64,000 nucleotides of DNA, from assembly GCA_910589415.1 (NCBI GenBank), contig OU342632.1, forward strand, positions 14,635,507 to 14,699,506, written 5' to 3'. Each line of letters opens with the position of its first letter. Within the stretch, counting starts at the first letter, position 1. The position numbers and the translations under genes were made by a program. The stretch comes from Malachius bipustulatus (Eukaryota > Arthropoda > Insecta > Coleoptera > Melyridae). The notes beneath the pieces were generated by a model. The model saw nothing but the letters and a program-made list of their open reading frames with translations. It ran no database searches and was not told where the DNA came from. This document shows, piece after piece, positions 49,331-59,934 of the stretch.

Positions 49331-50150
49331 ATAAAGGGTGTAACAAGTTTGAAAGTCAAGCTCACCGAGAAAATTCACGGGGTGTGATTGATGAGATCAT
49401 TTTAAGAAAAAAAGTAAGTTTTTTGTTGAAGTTTCAAGAAAAAAAATCGTTTTTTAATAATAATTTTGATAAGAATCAAGATATTTTCGTGAAAATTTGT
49501 GTACACCTTCCAGGCATCAAGAGGCATTTTCCAACGTATAACTTTTAGTTACTGACAGTGGCGTTCGTGCAAGTCGCGTTATACTTAATATTAAAAAAAT
49601 AATAAAACAGTACGCCACTGCTTTTTTATGAAAATAAAATTATTTTTCAAATCCTCTTTCATTTCTGAGTAAATATGATCTTTTTACTTTTTTCAACCGA
49701 TGCAAGGTTTTCTGATAAAAAAATATTGTATAGCAACAGATTATTTGGCAAAAAAATAATGGGACCTTCCTCATGCCATTTTTCATTAATACATGTCTCG
49801 ATCAAGATACATGGTGTCAAAGTTAAATTTTAAAATAAGTTTTTTAACTAAAATCTTCGTTGGTTTACAAGATATTTTGTTCACCGATAATCGAAGTCCG
49901 AACGGAGGAAACGGGGGTTATAAAAAAACGTTGATTACCATCTTCTTTTCTGCGCACGCCTTTGGTTCGAAGGTATTATTTTTTAGATCAAGCATTCATA
50001 TATATTATTTTTTCATTCTTTGATTAATAAGTTTTGATTCAGAACTTGGTTTACGAGAGATTGCAATTTATTTGACTATGTTTCATTGATAAATTCGATG
50101 TTTTTAGGCCAGGGGTTAGGGAAATTAGACAATATCAATTGTAGCAACAT

Positions 50151-50367
50151 CGTAGGTAGGTAGGTCTAATGAGTATCAAGACAATTAACAGCCTGTCGAA
50201 TTGGAGTCGGGTTTTTCACCCATCGTCCTGACAGTTGTCAAGTCTGGAGCTATTTGGGTTCTCGGGCGCTCCAGACTTGACAACTGTCAGGACGATGGGT
50301 GAAAAACCCGACTCCAATTCGACAGGCTGTTAATTGTCTTGATACTCATTAGACCTACCTACCTACG
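50151..50367. repeat. Perfect hairpin, 100-bp arms, 17-base loop
   Basis: 50151..50250 and 50268..50367 are exact reverse complements over all 100 bases, which I checked base by base. The pairing resumes for five more bases after a single mismatch at 50150. The loop is tatttgggttctcgggc. No reading frame of note. Confidence 0.95.
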
Positions 50368-50784
50368 GTGTTGTTATGATCGTTTGAGTATACTTTGGCT
50401 TTTTAATATGAATATCAATATTTGTGCTATAAATCGGCGAAAGACCTACAGCTGGAATCGGTTCATTATATGCCTGCTCTTTTGAATATACCAAGTTTTA
50501 CCCCACTCCCCCCCCGCTCCCCGGAACAGCCTCCATTTATCAAAAACAGCAAAACGACAAAGAAAAACTATATTTTTTCACTAACATCTACGTTCTGAAT
50601 GATTTTACGTCAAAAAAGCTTCACATCAAAACTGAGAAGACGCGGTAAAAACTAGCATACATAGCAAAAATAGCAAAAAAAATGTAGATAGTAACATTAT
50701 CTAGAATCATCACCTTATCTTCTACTGAAAAAAAAAGAAACAACTGCTGCTGATGCTCAACTACGGGCTCATTCATTTGATCAG

Positions 50785-50960
50785 CGGCCCATAAACATTT
50801 ACAAATGACAATTAGACAAATTGTCACATGTGTTGCTTCAAATTTCTAAAAGCCAATGTAATTTATTATATTATGATTAGGTATAGAAATTTGTCACAAC
50901 AAATGTGACAATTTGTCGAATTCTCATTTGTAATTGTTTTATGAAATGGGTCCCAGCTTT
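50785..50960. repeat. Small foldback MITE
   Basis: Blocks acaaatgacaattagacaaa and the complement near 50,930 pair over about 60 bp with few mismatches; total about 175 bp. Confidence 0.65.
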
Positions 50961-51089
50961 ATCTAGGAAGGTACCAAAAAAATAATAATAATAACTCCAG
51001 CGATTTCAACTGTAAGTATAGTTTCCTTTTTGATTCCCGAAGAGCTCTTGATAAAAAGGGTGAACTGAGACATACCAAGTAAATTATTA

Positions 51090-51126
51090 TATCCTCCAGT
51101 ATCCTCGAGTATCCTCCAGTATCCTA
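51090..51126. repeat. 10-bp minisatellite TATCCTCCAG
   Basis: Three and a half copies in tandem with one CGAG variant. Confidence 0.8.
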
Positions 51127-51145
51127 TTTACAAGACTCTAGTAGG

Positions 51146-51213
51146 AGCCGGCGGTGGCTTCGCGATTTAGCGTATAGGCTGCTAAACATAGAGACGACCG
51201 ATGTTCCCTCCTT
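51146..51213 (+). repeat. Possible tRNA-derived SINE head
   Basis: GC-rich 68 bases containing TGGCTTCGCGATTTAGCG, similar to a pol III A box, and GATGTTCCCTCC, similar to a degraded B box, followed by a T run. Spacing of about 35 bases fits. No full cloverleaf folds by eye. Confidence 0.3.
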
Positions 51214-52749
51214 TTTTTTTTAAAGACTCGAGATGTTTGTAATTAAAACACAGTAATGAAAGTGAGAAAGTGATAACAGTTTCATGTTTTATTATTTAAA
51301 AATATGTTTAAATACTCTGTAAAAAAATCTGAAAGGCCGAAGGCTCGACCAATCTAGCTAACACTCATTAATATCTCTGCAAATTAAAATATTATTATTT
51401 TAGGTCTATAAATATCTCTTAAACATCAAATATCTTAAGAAAACTATATTTCATTTCTATATGTGCATGTATTCAAATTTGTTGTGAATGGAGAAATTTG
51501 TTAATTTGTTGAATCAAGGTTTATAAATGATAGGGACCACTTGTGTTTAGAATTGTCACAGATTAAAAATGAAGCAAGATAAATAAGCCTAAGATCGTTT
51601 TGTTGATTTTTAGATCTTGAACTATTACCTGCTTTCATAAACTAAATCAAAATTTATTCAAAATTAGAAAGGCAACAGGCATCTCATAAATTTTCTTTCC
51701 TTTTTCTTTTAAAGTGAGGAGAGAGTATCACGTTAGCATAGCACAATCTGGCTCCTAACTTGATCTCTATTTAAAGAACTGTTGCAGAAAAAATATATAG
51801 GTACCAAAAAGCGCTACCTTTTATCTCATTTTTCTCTCAACCCACACAATTGGGCCTACAGTTTTTTCTCTCTCTCACCACCCTCACATCCAATTGAAAA
51901 AGTTGTGTACAATTTATTGCAGGAATAATATTTTCAGAGTTACAGCCAAGAGAAATCACGTATCTTGTCAAATTCTATAGTGACCCAGATTATAACGGTT
52001 CAGAAATCAGGGACAGCTTTGAAGGTCCGATATGCACGAAAAAAATTACAAAGTTGTCAACAGTAACAGGAAGGTATGCCATTGTTCATGAAAAAAAATC
52101 CACATTGTTAGTGGATAGCGTTAGTATGTTGCGTGAATTTTACTTGATACCTTATTGTTCTTGGCTGTAACTCTTTCATTTTCTTTTAGGAAAATATTAT
52201 TCCTAAAAAAATGTAGGTACGTAACTTCCTCAATAGGAAATATTTTATCTTCAATTTTGATGTAAACGTTTTTTGCCGTAAAACCACTCATAACATAGAT
52301 ATTAGTGAAAAACCATTTTTTGTGTCCACTTTGCCAAAATAATGGCTGTTCCGTAGGGCCGGGAGGGAGAAAACTTAGTAAATATATTCAAAAGAGGAAT
52401 ATAGTTAACCGATTCGAGCTGCAAATTTTTTTCCCGATCTAAAACCAAGGTGTGAAAGTGTCAAAATGTTCTGCAACCCCCGTTTCCTACGCTCGCGCTT
52501 CGATTCTCTACGAACAAAATCTAGCAAAAGTGTATTGTCAGAGAGGAATATTTCTGCAAAATTTAAACTGAATATCTTAAAAAGTAACGGAGATATTAAT
52601 AAAAAAACTAGGTATTTGAAAAGTTAAGTTTGACACCTTCTGTATCTTGAAAAAGGCTAAATGAAAAATGGCATTAAAACTCCCATTATTTTGGGCCAAA
52701 TAATCTGTGGTTAAGAGCTTGACCTAGTAATTAGTGACATCCTGTGTAA

Positions 52750-53760
52750 CAAAAATTTACCAACTCATACTAATCTTGATAAGGAAGCTTGAATAAAATT
52801 GATTTTTAATTGATTATTAATTCATTCAAGAGAAATACTCTTTTGAGTATATCTTCAAAGAAAACTAAAGCTAACTAAGTAATAATTCCAGATCTTGCTA
52901 ATTACAAAACGTCTTATTTTACTTCTCAAAGTTTCAAATAATTAAAAACTTTGTAGAAGATTCGTTGATTAAATAATAAACTCATAAAATTCTTGCCTCA
53001 ATAGTAATTAGAGCATTACACTTTTTCTAATAATAACACCTACCGCATTTTTAAGTTATTTGAAATGAAAGTTAGTTTAATATTTTATTTTCTTGAATTT
53101 TGAAAGTTTCCTTTGTAAACTTCAAATCCCTCGACTAACCCAAACATTTTCTGAAAGAAAATTATAAACCATTTTGATAACGTTAACCTTGATTACACCT
53201 TCAGCGTAAAAGATAACGAAATGAACCAAAAAGTGCTGTAAACGGGAGGTCAAAGTGCGTTTATAAAACTATTTTCAGGTATATACAATAGCCCAATATC
53301 GCTGTACGCCATGCAACTTTGTTACTTGAAATAGGACACCCTGTATGTATTACAATTTCAAATTAATGCGGAAAGTCAATAAGAATGTTTTTTAATTTAT
53401 TATTATTTTAATTATTATTATTATTATTATTGTAAGTTAAAGTTTACATTGAACAATTATTTATGAGTGAGACAACAAGTAGATTCTCTGTCCTCTCTCC
53501 TCTCTTAATGTGCGTCACCCCTATATAGCTATCTTCTTCTCTGTGTTTCTACATGCCTAGCCGAAATAATGAATTTTATATAATGAAGCAACCACGATAG
53601 ATGTTATTTAAGTTAAGGTGATATTTATTTCTAAAAAAAGTTTATAATTTTAAAATTTAACCAGGAGTTAATAATTGTTGAAAACTGTGAAAGGTTGCTT
53701 CAAAAGACTGCTCAATCGGGCCATAGATTCTTTGCATTTGAACATTTCTTAAATTGCTAT
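52750..53760. other. No recognised gene; short ATT microsatellite
   Basis: AT-rich, with (ATT)n at about 53400..53431 and a MITE end caccctgtatg at 53337. Confidence 0.5.
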
Positions 53761-53761
53761 T

Positions 53762-53977
53762 ACACAAGCTGCTGTGAATGTTGCTGGATATACTCAGTAT
53801 GGGATTTTAAAAACCTTCAAAGAAATAATCCAGGATTTAGATCGAGAGATCTTATATACCTACACCACTGGAGCCTTTGTCCCCATCCGTCAGTTGGTAA
53901 ATCGCTGGTCCAGATATTGGCACACGTTTCAACTCAAGTATGAAGGTTTTTTAAATGTAAGAGGCATGGATTGTTAG
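53762..53977 (+). other. Unassigned coding-like stretch
   Basis: A continuous frame from the ACACAAG string at 53762 reads AAVNVAGYTQYGILKTFKEI, then DLDREILYTYTTGAFVPIRQ, LVNRWSRYWHTFQLKYEGFL and NVRGMDC before a stop at 53977. The composition is protein-like (aromatic and charged residues in alternation), and an AG acceptor-like site sits at its 5' edge. I do not recognise the family and see no partner exon; it may be the last exon of a broken gene or of a transposon. Confidence 0.35.
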
Positions 53978-54001
53978 ATTTATTCTGGTTTGAATCTTAT
54001 A

Positions 54002-54330
54002 CAGTATGGGTGTTCCAGTTTGCATGTTCATAACTCGACAAAAGGCAGAACACGTAAAAATGAGGTAAAAAAAGAGATGCTTACCGGGATGCCATAATTT
54101 TAATCTATTTAGGGCTAAATCAACCCCTCATAACAGCAAATGAAACTGATAAATTTCAACAATATTGCGTAAAGAATATTAAAAATATTTTCGAAAAAGT
54201 TTATAAAAGTTTAACACCCTGTATCTCAAAAATAAAGCGTTTTAGAGCAAAACTTTATTGAAAAAGTACAATTATTTTTACGTGTTCTACCGTTTGCCGG
54301 AATCATGAACATACAAACTGGAACACCCTG
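54002..54330. mobile_element. 329-bp MITE with TA duplication
   Basis: Left CAGTATGGGTGTTCCAGTTT, right complement of the same with CAGGGTGTTCC. TA on both sides. Confidence 0.8.
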
Positions 54331-54536
54331 TAAGTACTTACCTAGGGTTAGTATTTAGGGTTCCTCAGTTTCTTGTAGCCGGACTTCAGCAGTTTATACA
54401 AGAACTGTTTTAAAGAATAAAAGTTCCATTAATATATAACCGGAAAAGCTTAGAAAAAAAGATACAGGGTGTTGAAAACAATTTTTTTTTTCAAATTTTC
54501 AAACTAATTAAAAAAAATTAATTAAAGGTATTCTTA

Positions 54537-54746
54537 CTAATATTTAGAATTCCCCATAGTTGTTAAGTTAATTGAGTCTAAACTTTCTCGCACTATTTAT
54601 TTACCTAGCTATAGAAAATCACAAATTTTTTTATTATTATTTATATCCAAAAATAACTATTAATATCCGAAAATTAGCTTATTTTTGCGGTATGATGAAG
54701 TTTAGTCTCAATTTACTTAAAGACTATGGGGAATTTCGAATATTCG
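54537..54746. repeat. 210-bp foldback MITE
   Basis: Blocks gaattccccatag and aattgagtctaaactt have complements 54,690..54,746; arms about 48 bp. Confidence 0.65.
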
Positions 54747-54752
54747 TAAGTA

Positions 54753-55142
54753 TAGTCCAATAAAGTCTAAAAAGTCATACGTATCGATTAAGAATACACA
54801 TCCTTTTGATAGTTCGATTTATTTTGTTTCATATACGTGGTTTTTATAGTAACCGCCAGTTTGTCTAAACACTCCATTCCGCATAAATAAATAAACGTCA
54901 GCATTGGTTTTGAATGAGAATTAGATGCACCACACAGAGGACAGAATGTCATTACGTGAATAAATTTTATGTAGTTGTCAGTGACTCTCAAACTGACGTA
55001 AGCGCTTCAATTCATTGTTTGAATGATTCCTTCAATTATTTACGCTCGTTCACAACTTGACAATTAACTGTTTGACATTTTCTGGTGAAATTAAAAATAT
55101 AGGTAACGTCACATCTGACTTTTTAAAGTTAATCCTACTATA
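54753..55142 (-). repeat. Inverted copy of the core of the 4980..6353 element
   Basis: Matches 5211..5611 in reverse with about one change per ten bases. The matching frames (KFIHVMTF, HSKPML, LCGMECLDKL, YMKQNKSNYQKDVYS) are open in both copies. Terminal inverted repeats were not seen here. Confidence 0.75.
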
Positions 55143-56685
55143 GGTATACTTTTTTTTTGTAAGAAGTCTCCAGGAAATCCAAGGCTGATAGGTAAGGTCT
55201 TGTATAAATATCGTTTGACTGCCTCTGAAAGTGACGTATACCAATTTTCAGCTTGATCGCTACTTTGGTTACCCAAATATACGCACAATTTTAAATTTCA
55301 ATTTTCGTCTTCGAGGTGTCTTAACTTCTTGAGGAAGCACTTTTGTACTAAGATATGTTTCGTTTAATCGCTTTTCCTTGAGGTCGCAAAGCTGTAGCTG
55401 AGCTATGTCTCATTAATTAACGGACAACCTGTATATATCTTTGCTCGAAGAAGAACTGTTAAAAGAGTATATTTTTTATTGTACTGAAGAAATGAATATT
55501 TGTCGAGAAAAATTAGAGCTGTCGATCGATTTACTCATACTAAAGCGTTGAGACGTGAACCTGGGGGAAAAAGTTTTGAAGATTGGTGGGGAAAGTCGAT
55601 GTGTGTAGGATTTCAAGGCTTGTCTTCAACTACTAAAAGTTGTCAAGTTCTTGTGGTGGTGCATTCATTTCGAAACTTACGCCGCTACTAATTGTTTTCT
55701 TCACCACAAAAACATATTTTCACCATCTGAATAATAGACAGCTACCAGAAAATTGAACTGACAATTTGACATTACGCCATTTTTCGAGAAGATCCAGGCG
55801 TCTTTATAGACGGTGACTGCCTTTCCCGTGACAATTGCCTCTGTACCTATGAATTCGAGTCCCATTCGTATTATAGATGTTTGGATAAGTATATTTAGGC
55901 TATGTAATTATTCAAGGCGACGGGCGATTAATCGATATTCTACCAGCGGATAGAAGGAATTATTTGAGTCAAAAATGATAATTGTTTTCGCGGTGATAAA
56001 TTGCTGGCATTTTATGACGAGTAATAAGTTAAAAATAAAAAGACTAAGAACATTAACCATTTAAAATATATTCGATTGCAGAAAGAATGTTTATTGTGAA
56101 AACATAATTATACCGAAGAAGATTCACAAATGGTAGGCGACTTATTCTCAGTAAAATTTAAGACTCATCATTTCGTTCCAAGAAAGTCAACAATACGAAA
56201 TATCACAAAAGCATTTGAGAAGATGGGGATGCTTCGGAATCAAAAAAAACATGTAGGCAATCAAATACTTAATTTAGGAAGAAACAGAAGTTCCGTATAT
56301 GATAAGACGAGTCTAGTTTAATGCATGAAAGTAATTTCTGATATATTTATTTGTTGTTAAGGGCTTTCTTGTAAAATAAATGTGACCTTTTATTAAATAC
56401 AAAATTTTAACGTTTTCTTTAAGTACCTATACCTACTTCCTTTTAAATGGATTTACTGTAGATTCTGCAAAAATTGGTCATCGAAAGCCATTTTTTTTTC
56501 AATTTGTTACAGTGATGACTAATGAGCAACAGGAAGACCACGATCAAATCCATGATAGTCTTGCATCAGTAAACTTAATCTTGATCTTCGTCTTATCTGT
56601 CAAGTTTTGATCTTATTTGGGACACTCTTGAGGTTTTGCGTTTCTAATAATTTTAATTTAAACTAAAAATTTTTTTAATTTTTTT
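55143..56685. other. No recognised gene
   Basis: Frames at 55500..55691 and 56130..56321 have no recognisable motif. Confidence 0.4.
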
Positions 56686-56689
56686 TTAC

Positions 56690-57228
56690 TGAACCGAGAT
56701 ATTCACCTCCGAAGAAGAATGAAGATGGATTTTATCATGACAGTCACGCATATATTATTAAATATTGTTCGCCTTCTTTTTAGAGAGAAATGGTAAATAA
56801 ATAATTCGTTAAGGTTGAACAGCTGCATCTGTTGCTGTAGTACATCTCAAGTCTGTTGAGCCATTTTCGAGAAAATCGGCAAAAAGCTTTCAATTCGTAG
56901 TATCATTTTTGTAATTGCTTTGATGTGACTTGAAAATTGGATAATTTTTAATGTTTAAAGTTTTGTTTGTTGTAATTCAAATTGATTTATAGTCAATGTA
57001 ATTACAAAAATGATTATACAAAATGAAATCTTTTCCTGCTTTTCTCGAAAATGGCTGTTGAGACCTAAAATGTAACTGCAGCAGAAGCAGCTTTTCAATC
57101 TTAACAAATGAACTATCTACGTTTTTTCTCTAAAAAAATTAGGGGGCAATATTTATGAATGTATGCGTGACTGTCTTGAGAGGAAACGTCCATCTTCATT
57201 CTTCAGAGATGAATATCTCGGTTCCGTA
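56690..57228. mobile_element. 540-bp foldback element
   Basis: Arms begin GAACCGAGATATTCA and keep pairing through gaatgaagatgga, gacagtcacgca, and attttcgagaaaa towards a centre near 56,960. Confidence 0.7.
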
Positions 57229-57322
57229 CGCGATTTAGATAGGCAACTCATGTGCGATTTGTCAATCTATTTATTATCTAACATTTAATATTTGTAATAA
57301 TCAAATAATAGATGAGATTATA

Positions 57323-58403
57323 CAGGGTGTATCTAAATAACACCGAAAAAAATTAAGGGGTGATTCTGTGATGAAAATTAAGGGGGGTATTTGGTATAGA
57401 ATTTTTCGAAAAAACTCCCCGAAAAAGTCACACCCCTCCGAAGAATAAAAAAAAAATGGTTTTTATTTTTTATTTTCCCTGTATATTAAGCTAAAGACAC
57501 GAAAATTGGTAAATATTAATTGTCAATGAAACTACATATTTTGAATTTTTTTCAACCCTGAAGTATGCTTAGAAGAGATTGAAATAGTCAACCCCTAAGA
57601 TATTTTACCATACAGTTTTTTTTTTTTTGATAAAAAATTTTCTCTAAAAAAACACGGCTGAATAGCTCAATGAATCTACAAACTTTTTTATCTTCACAAG
57701 TTGTTTCGAAAACTTAAGCATTTACGAGAAAAAAAATAAATGAAATGCATTTTCACAAAGATATGAGCTAACGCGAGGATATTTTGCCTTAAGGTCTAGT
57801 GGTCTGTGTTTTGCAGTGACATTCATAAAAACAATAATACTGATAGCATTATTATTGTATTGTTGACCTTCGACAGTTTCTTCTTTCATTCTTTGTTTAC
57901 TATTGTTTTAGTTGTAAGAATCTTTGCCTAATTTTTTGGTTGGCTATTGTTCAACAAAACACTATTTATAACATGAGCTTGCAATACATTTATTTTTTTT
58001 TCTTAAGTGCGCAAGTTTCAGAAAAAACTTATGGAGATAAAAAAGTTTGTAGATTAATTGAGCTATTCAGCCGTGTTTTTTTTAAAGAAAAATTTTAATC
58101 TAAAAAAAATTGTAAGGTAAAATATCTTAGGGGTTGACTATTTCAATCCCTTCTAAGCATACTTCAGGGTTGAAAAAAATTCAAAATATGTAGTTTCATT
58201 GACAATTAATATTTACCAATTTTCGTGTCTTTAGCTTAATATACAGGGAAAATAAAAAATAAAAACAATTTTTTTTTATTCTTCGGAGGGGTGTAACTTT
58301 TTCGGGGAGAGTTTTTTCCAAAAATTCTATACCAAATACCCCCCTTAATTTTCATCACAGAATCACCCCTTAATTTTTTTCGGTGTTATTTAGATACACC
58401 CTG
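57323..58403. mobile_element. 1,081-bp foldback element with TA duplication
   Basis: Ends CAGGGTGTATCTAAATAACA and complement, TA on each side. Arms of over 400 bp pair almost without gaps (gggggtatttggtatagaat, gtatattaagctaaagacac, gaagtatgcttagaag). Confidence 0.88.
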
Positions 58404-59880
58404 TATATTTCTAATACCGGATCGTGCTACTAGTCTCCTTTTTGAAGACAGGGAATTAATAATTTTCCGAAAAATATTCCAGTTATAAATAAAAGCCCAT
58501 AAAATTGTGGACTTTTAAATACCTACACGCTCTACAAAATAAAGTTTGTTTTTTCGAATAAAATCATTTCACCTCATATTTGTTTTCAAACATCAAACTT
58601 TTGTGATTTCCTGTTATATCTCAGAAATGATGTCGTAAGGGAAAATTTCCATATAACAAATAAAAGCTCGTAAAATTGTCTACAACTTTTACCCAATAGA
58701 AAACACCTTCATTTATATTTGTTATATTTGTCTCGAACAAGAATTACTTATCAGAAATATGATAAAAACAGCTCTTTCCGAAGCTTTTTCTGAAAATGAC
58801 AACATTTTACGAAAAACTTAAAATTGCTGTAAATTTTAACTGGTTGAAGAGTAATTTGCCTATATTCTAAAATGGCATTGAATTCTATACAACTTCTTCA
58901 AAATAAATTAATTTCTCTAATGAATATTTTAGACGATATGAAGGAATATTTGAAGAAAATATGAATTAAAATGATTTGTTTCGAAAATTTTAAATTTTTC
59001 CTAGCGTGCAGCTTGAAAACGGTTGAGAATTCGAAAAAAAACAATGGGTTAAAAGTTTTCGACAATTTTATGAGATTTTATTTGTTATCAGAAAATTTTC
59101 CCCTACAACGCACCGTTTCTGAGATGTAGCCAGGAGCCCCAAAAGTGGTATGTTAGATGAAAAATATAAGGTAAATTGGATTTTTTTTTAGAAGAAAACC
59201 TACTTTTGCGGACCGTGTAACTCAAAACCGATTGGGATTTCGAAACTCTTGTACCTATTATAGAATAAAAGCTGTAGATAATTTTATTGACTTTTTTTTA
59301 TCATGGGACAATTTTTCCCTAGGACATTTGAGACATAACCGGTATTTCCTCAAGTGGGAACTTTATCCCCCTCCCCACTCTCCGGATCATTACCTAGAGG
59401 TCAGGACTTTTGGTATATTTACACCCTAAGCACCCTGAACAAGTTTCTGAAGGAATCGTTGAGGTATACCTGCTTACTCGACACCTCCTTTGGAGCCTGC
59501 GTTAATTGGACTATAAAATATTTTCCAGTCAGCAAGATTTCCACAGTTCGCCTTTGTTCTCGCAAATATAAGGCTCGCAAACCATGGTTTTGATTTAATC
59601 TGCATGGCTCTTAAAAGTCGAGTCTTGGTCTTGGTCGTACAATAGTGCTCTAGAAGGGTTTTCTGCAAAACCGAGACCACGGTAAAAACCGAGACCAAGA
59701 CTGTAGACTAAAAAGTTCAAAGAGTTATCCCTGTATGACCATATTTGGATGTGGGGACCTTTCCATTTTATTATTGCAAATTTATAAGCAACATCTTTGT
59801 GAAAGGAAATTATTAAGTAGGTAGGTACGTAGAAATAATATTAAAACACGATTTTTCTGGTGTACTTAGGTATTTATTTA
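58404..59880. other. No gene; diverged inverted repeat
   Basis: About 58,610..58,690 (atctcagaaatgatg, ataacaaataaaagctc) and 59,060..59,130 form an imperfect inverted pair. Near 59,610..59,700 gtcttggtc and gaccaagac face each other. No gene. Confidence 0.5.
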
Positions 59881-59888
59881 TATGTATA

Positions 59889-59894
59889 TTTATT
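59889..59894 (-). terminator. Polyadenylation signal, OBP gene 3
   Basis: AATAAA on the minus strand, about 40 bases past the stop codon. Confidence 0.55.
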
Positions 59895-59934
59895 ATTAAA
59901 AGCTTACATTGAATTATTATACAAACTCATCTTC

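Larger units (their letters stand above)
49336..52745. mobile_element. Long-inverted-repeat element, about 3.4 kb
   Basis: Left blocks agggtgtaac...gtcaagctc (49336) and cagattatttggcaaaa (49738..49830, reaching caagatacatggtgtcaaag) have inverted partners at 52615..52745 in the same order. About 350 bp of extra sequence separates the left blocks, so something inserted there. The interior holds the 100-bp hairpin, another small foldback and a 10-bp minisatellite. No transposase was recognised. Confidence 0.55.
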
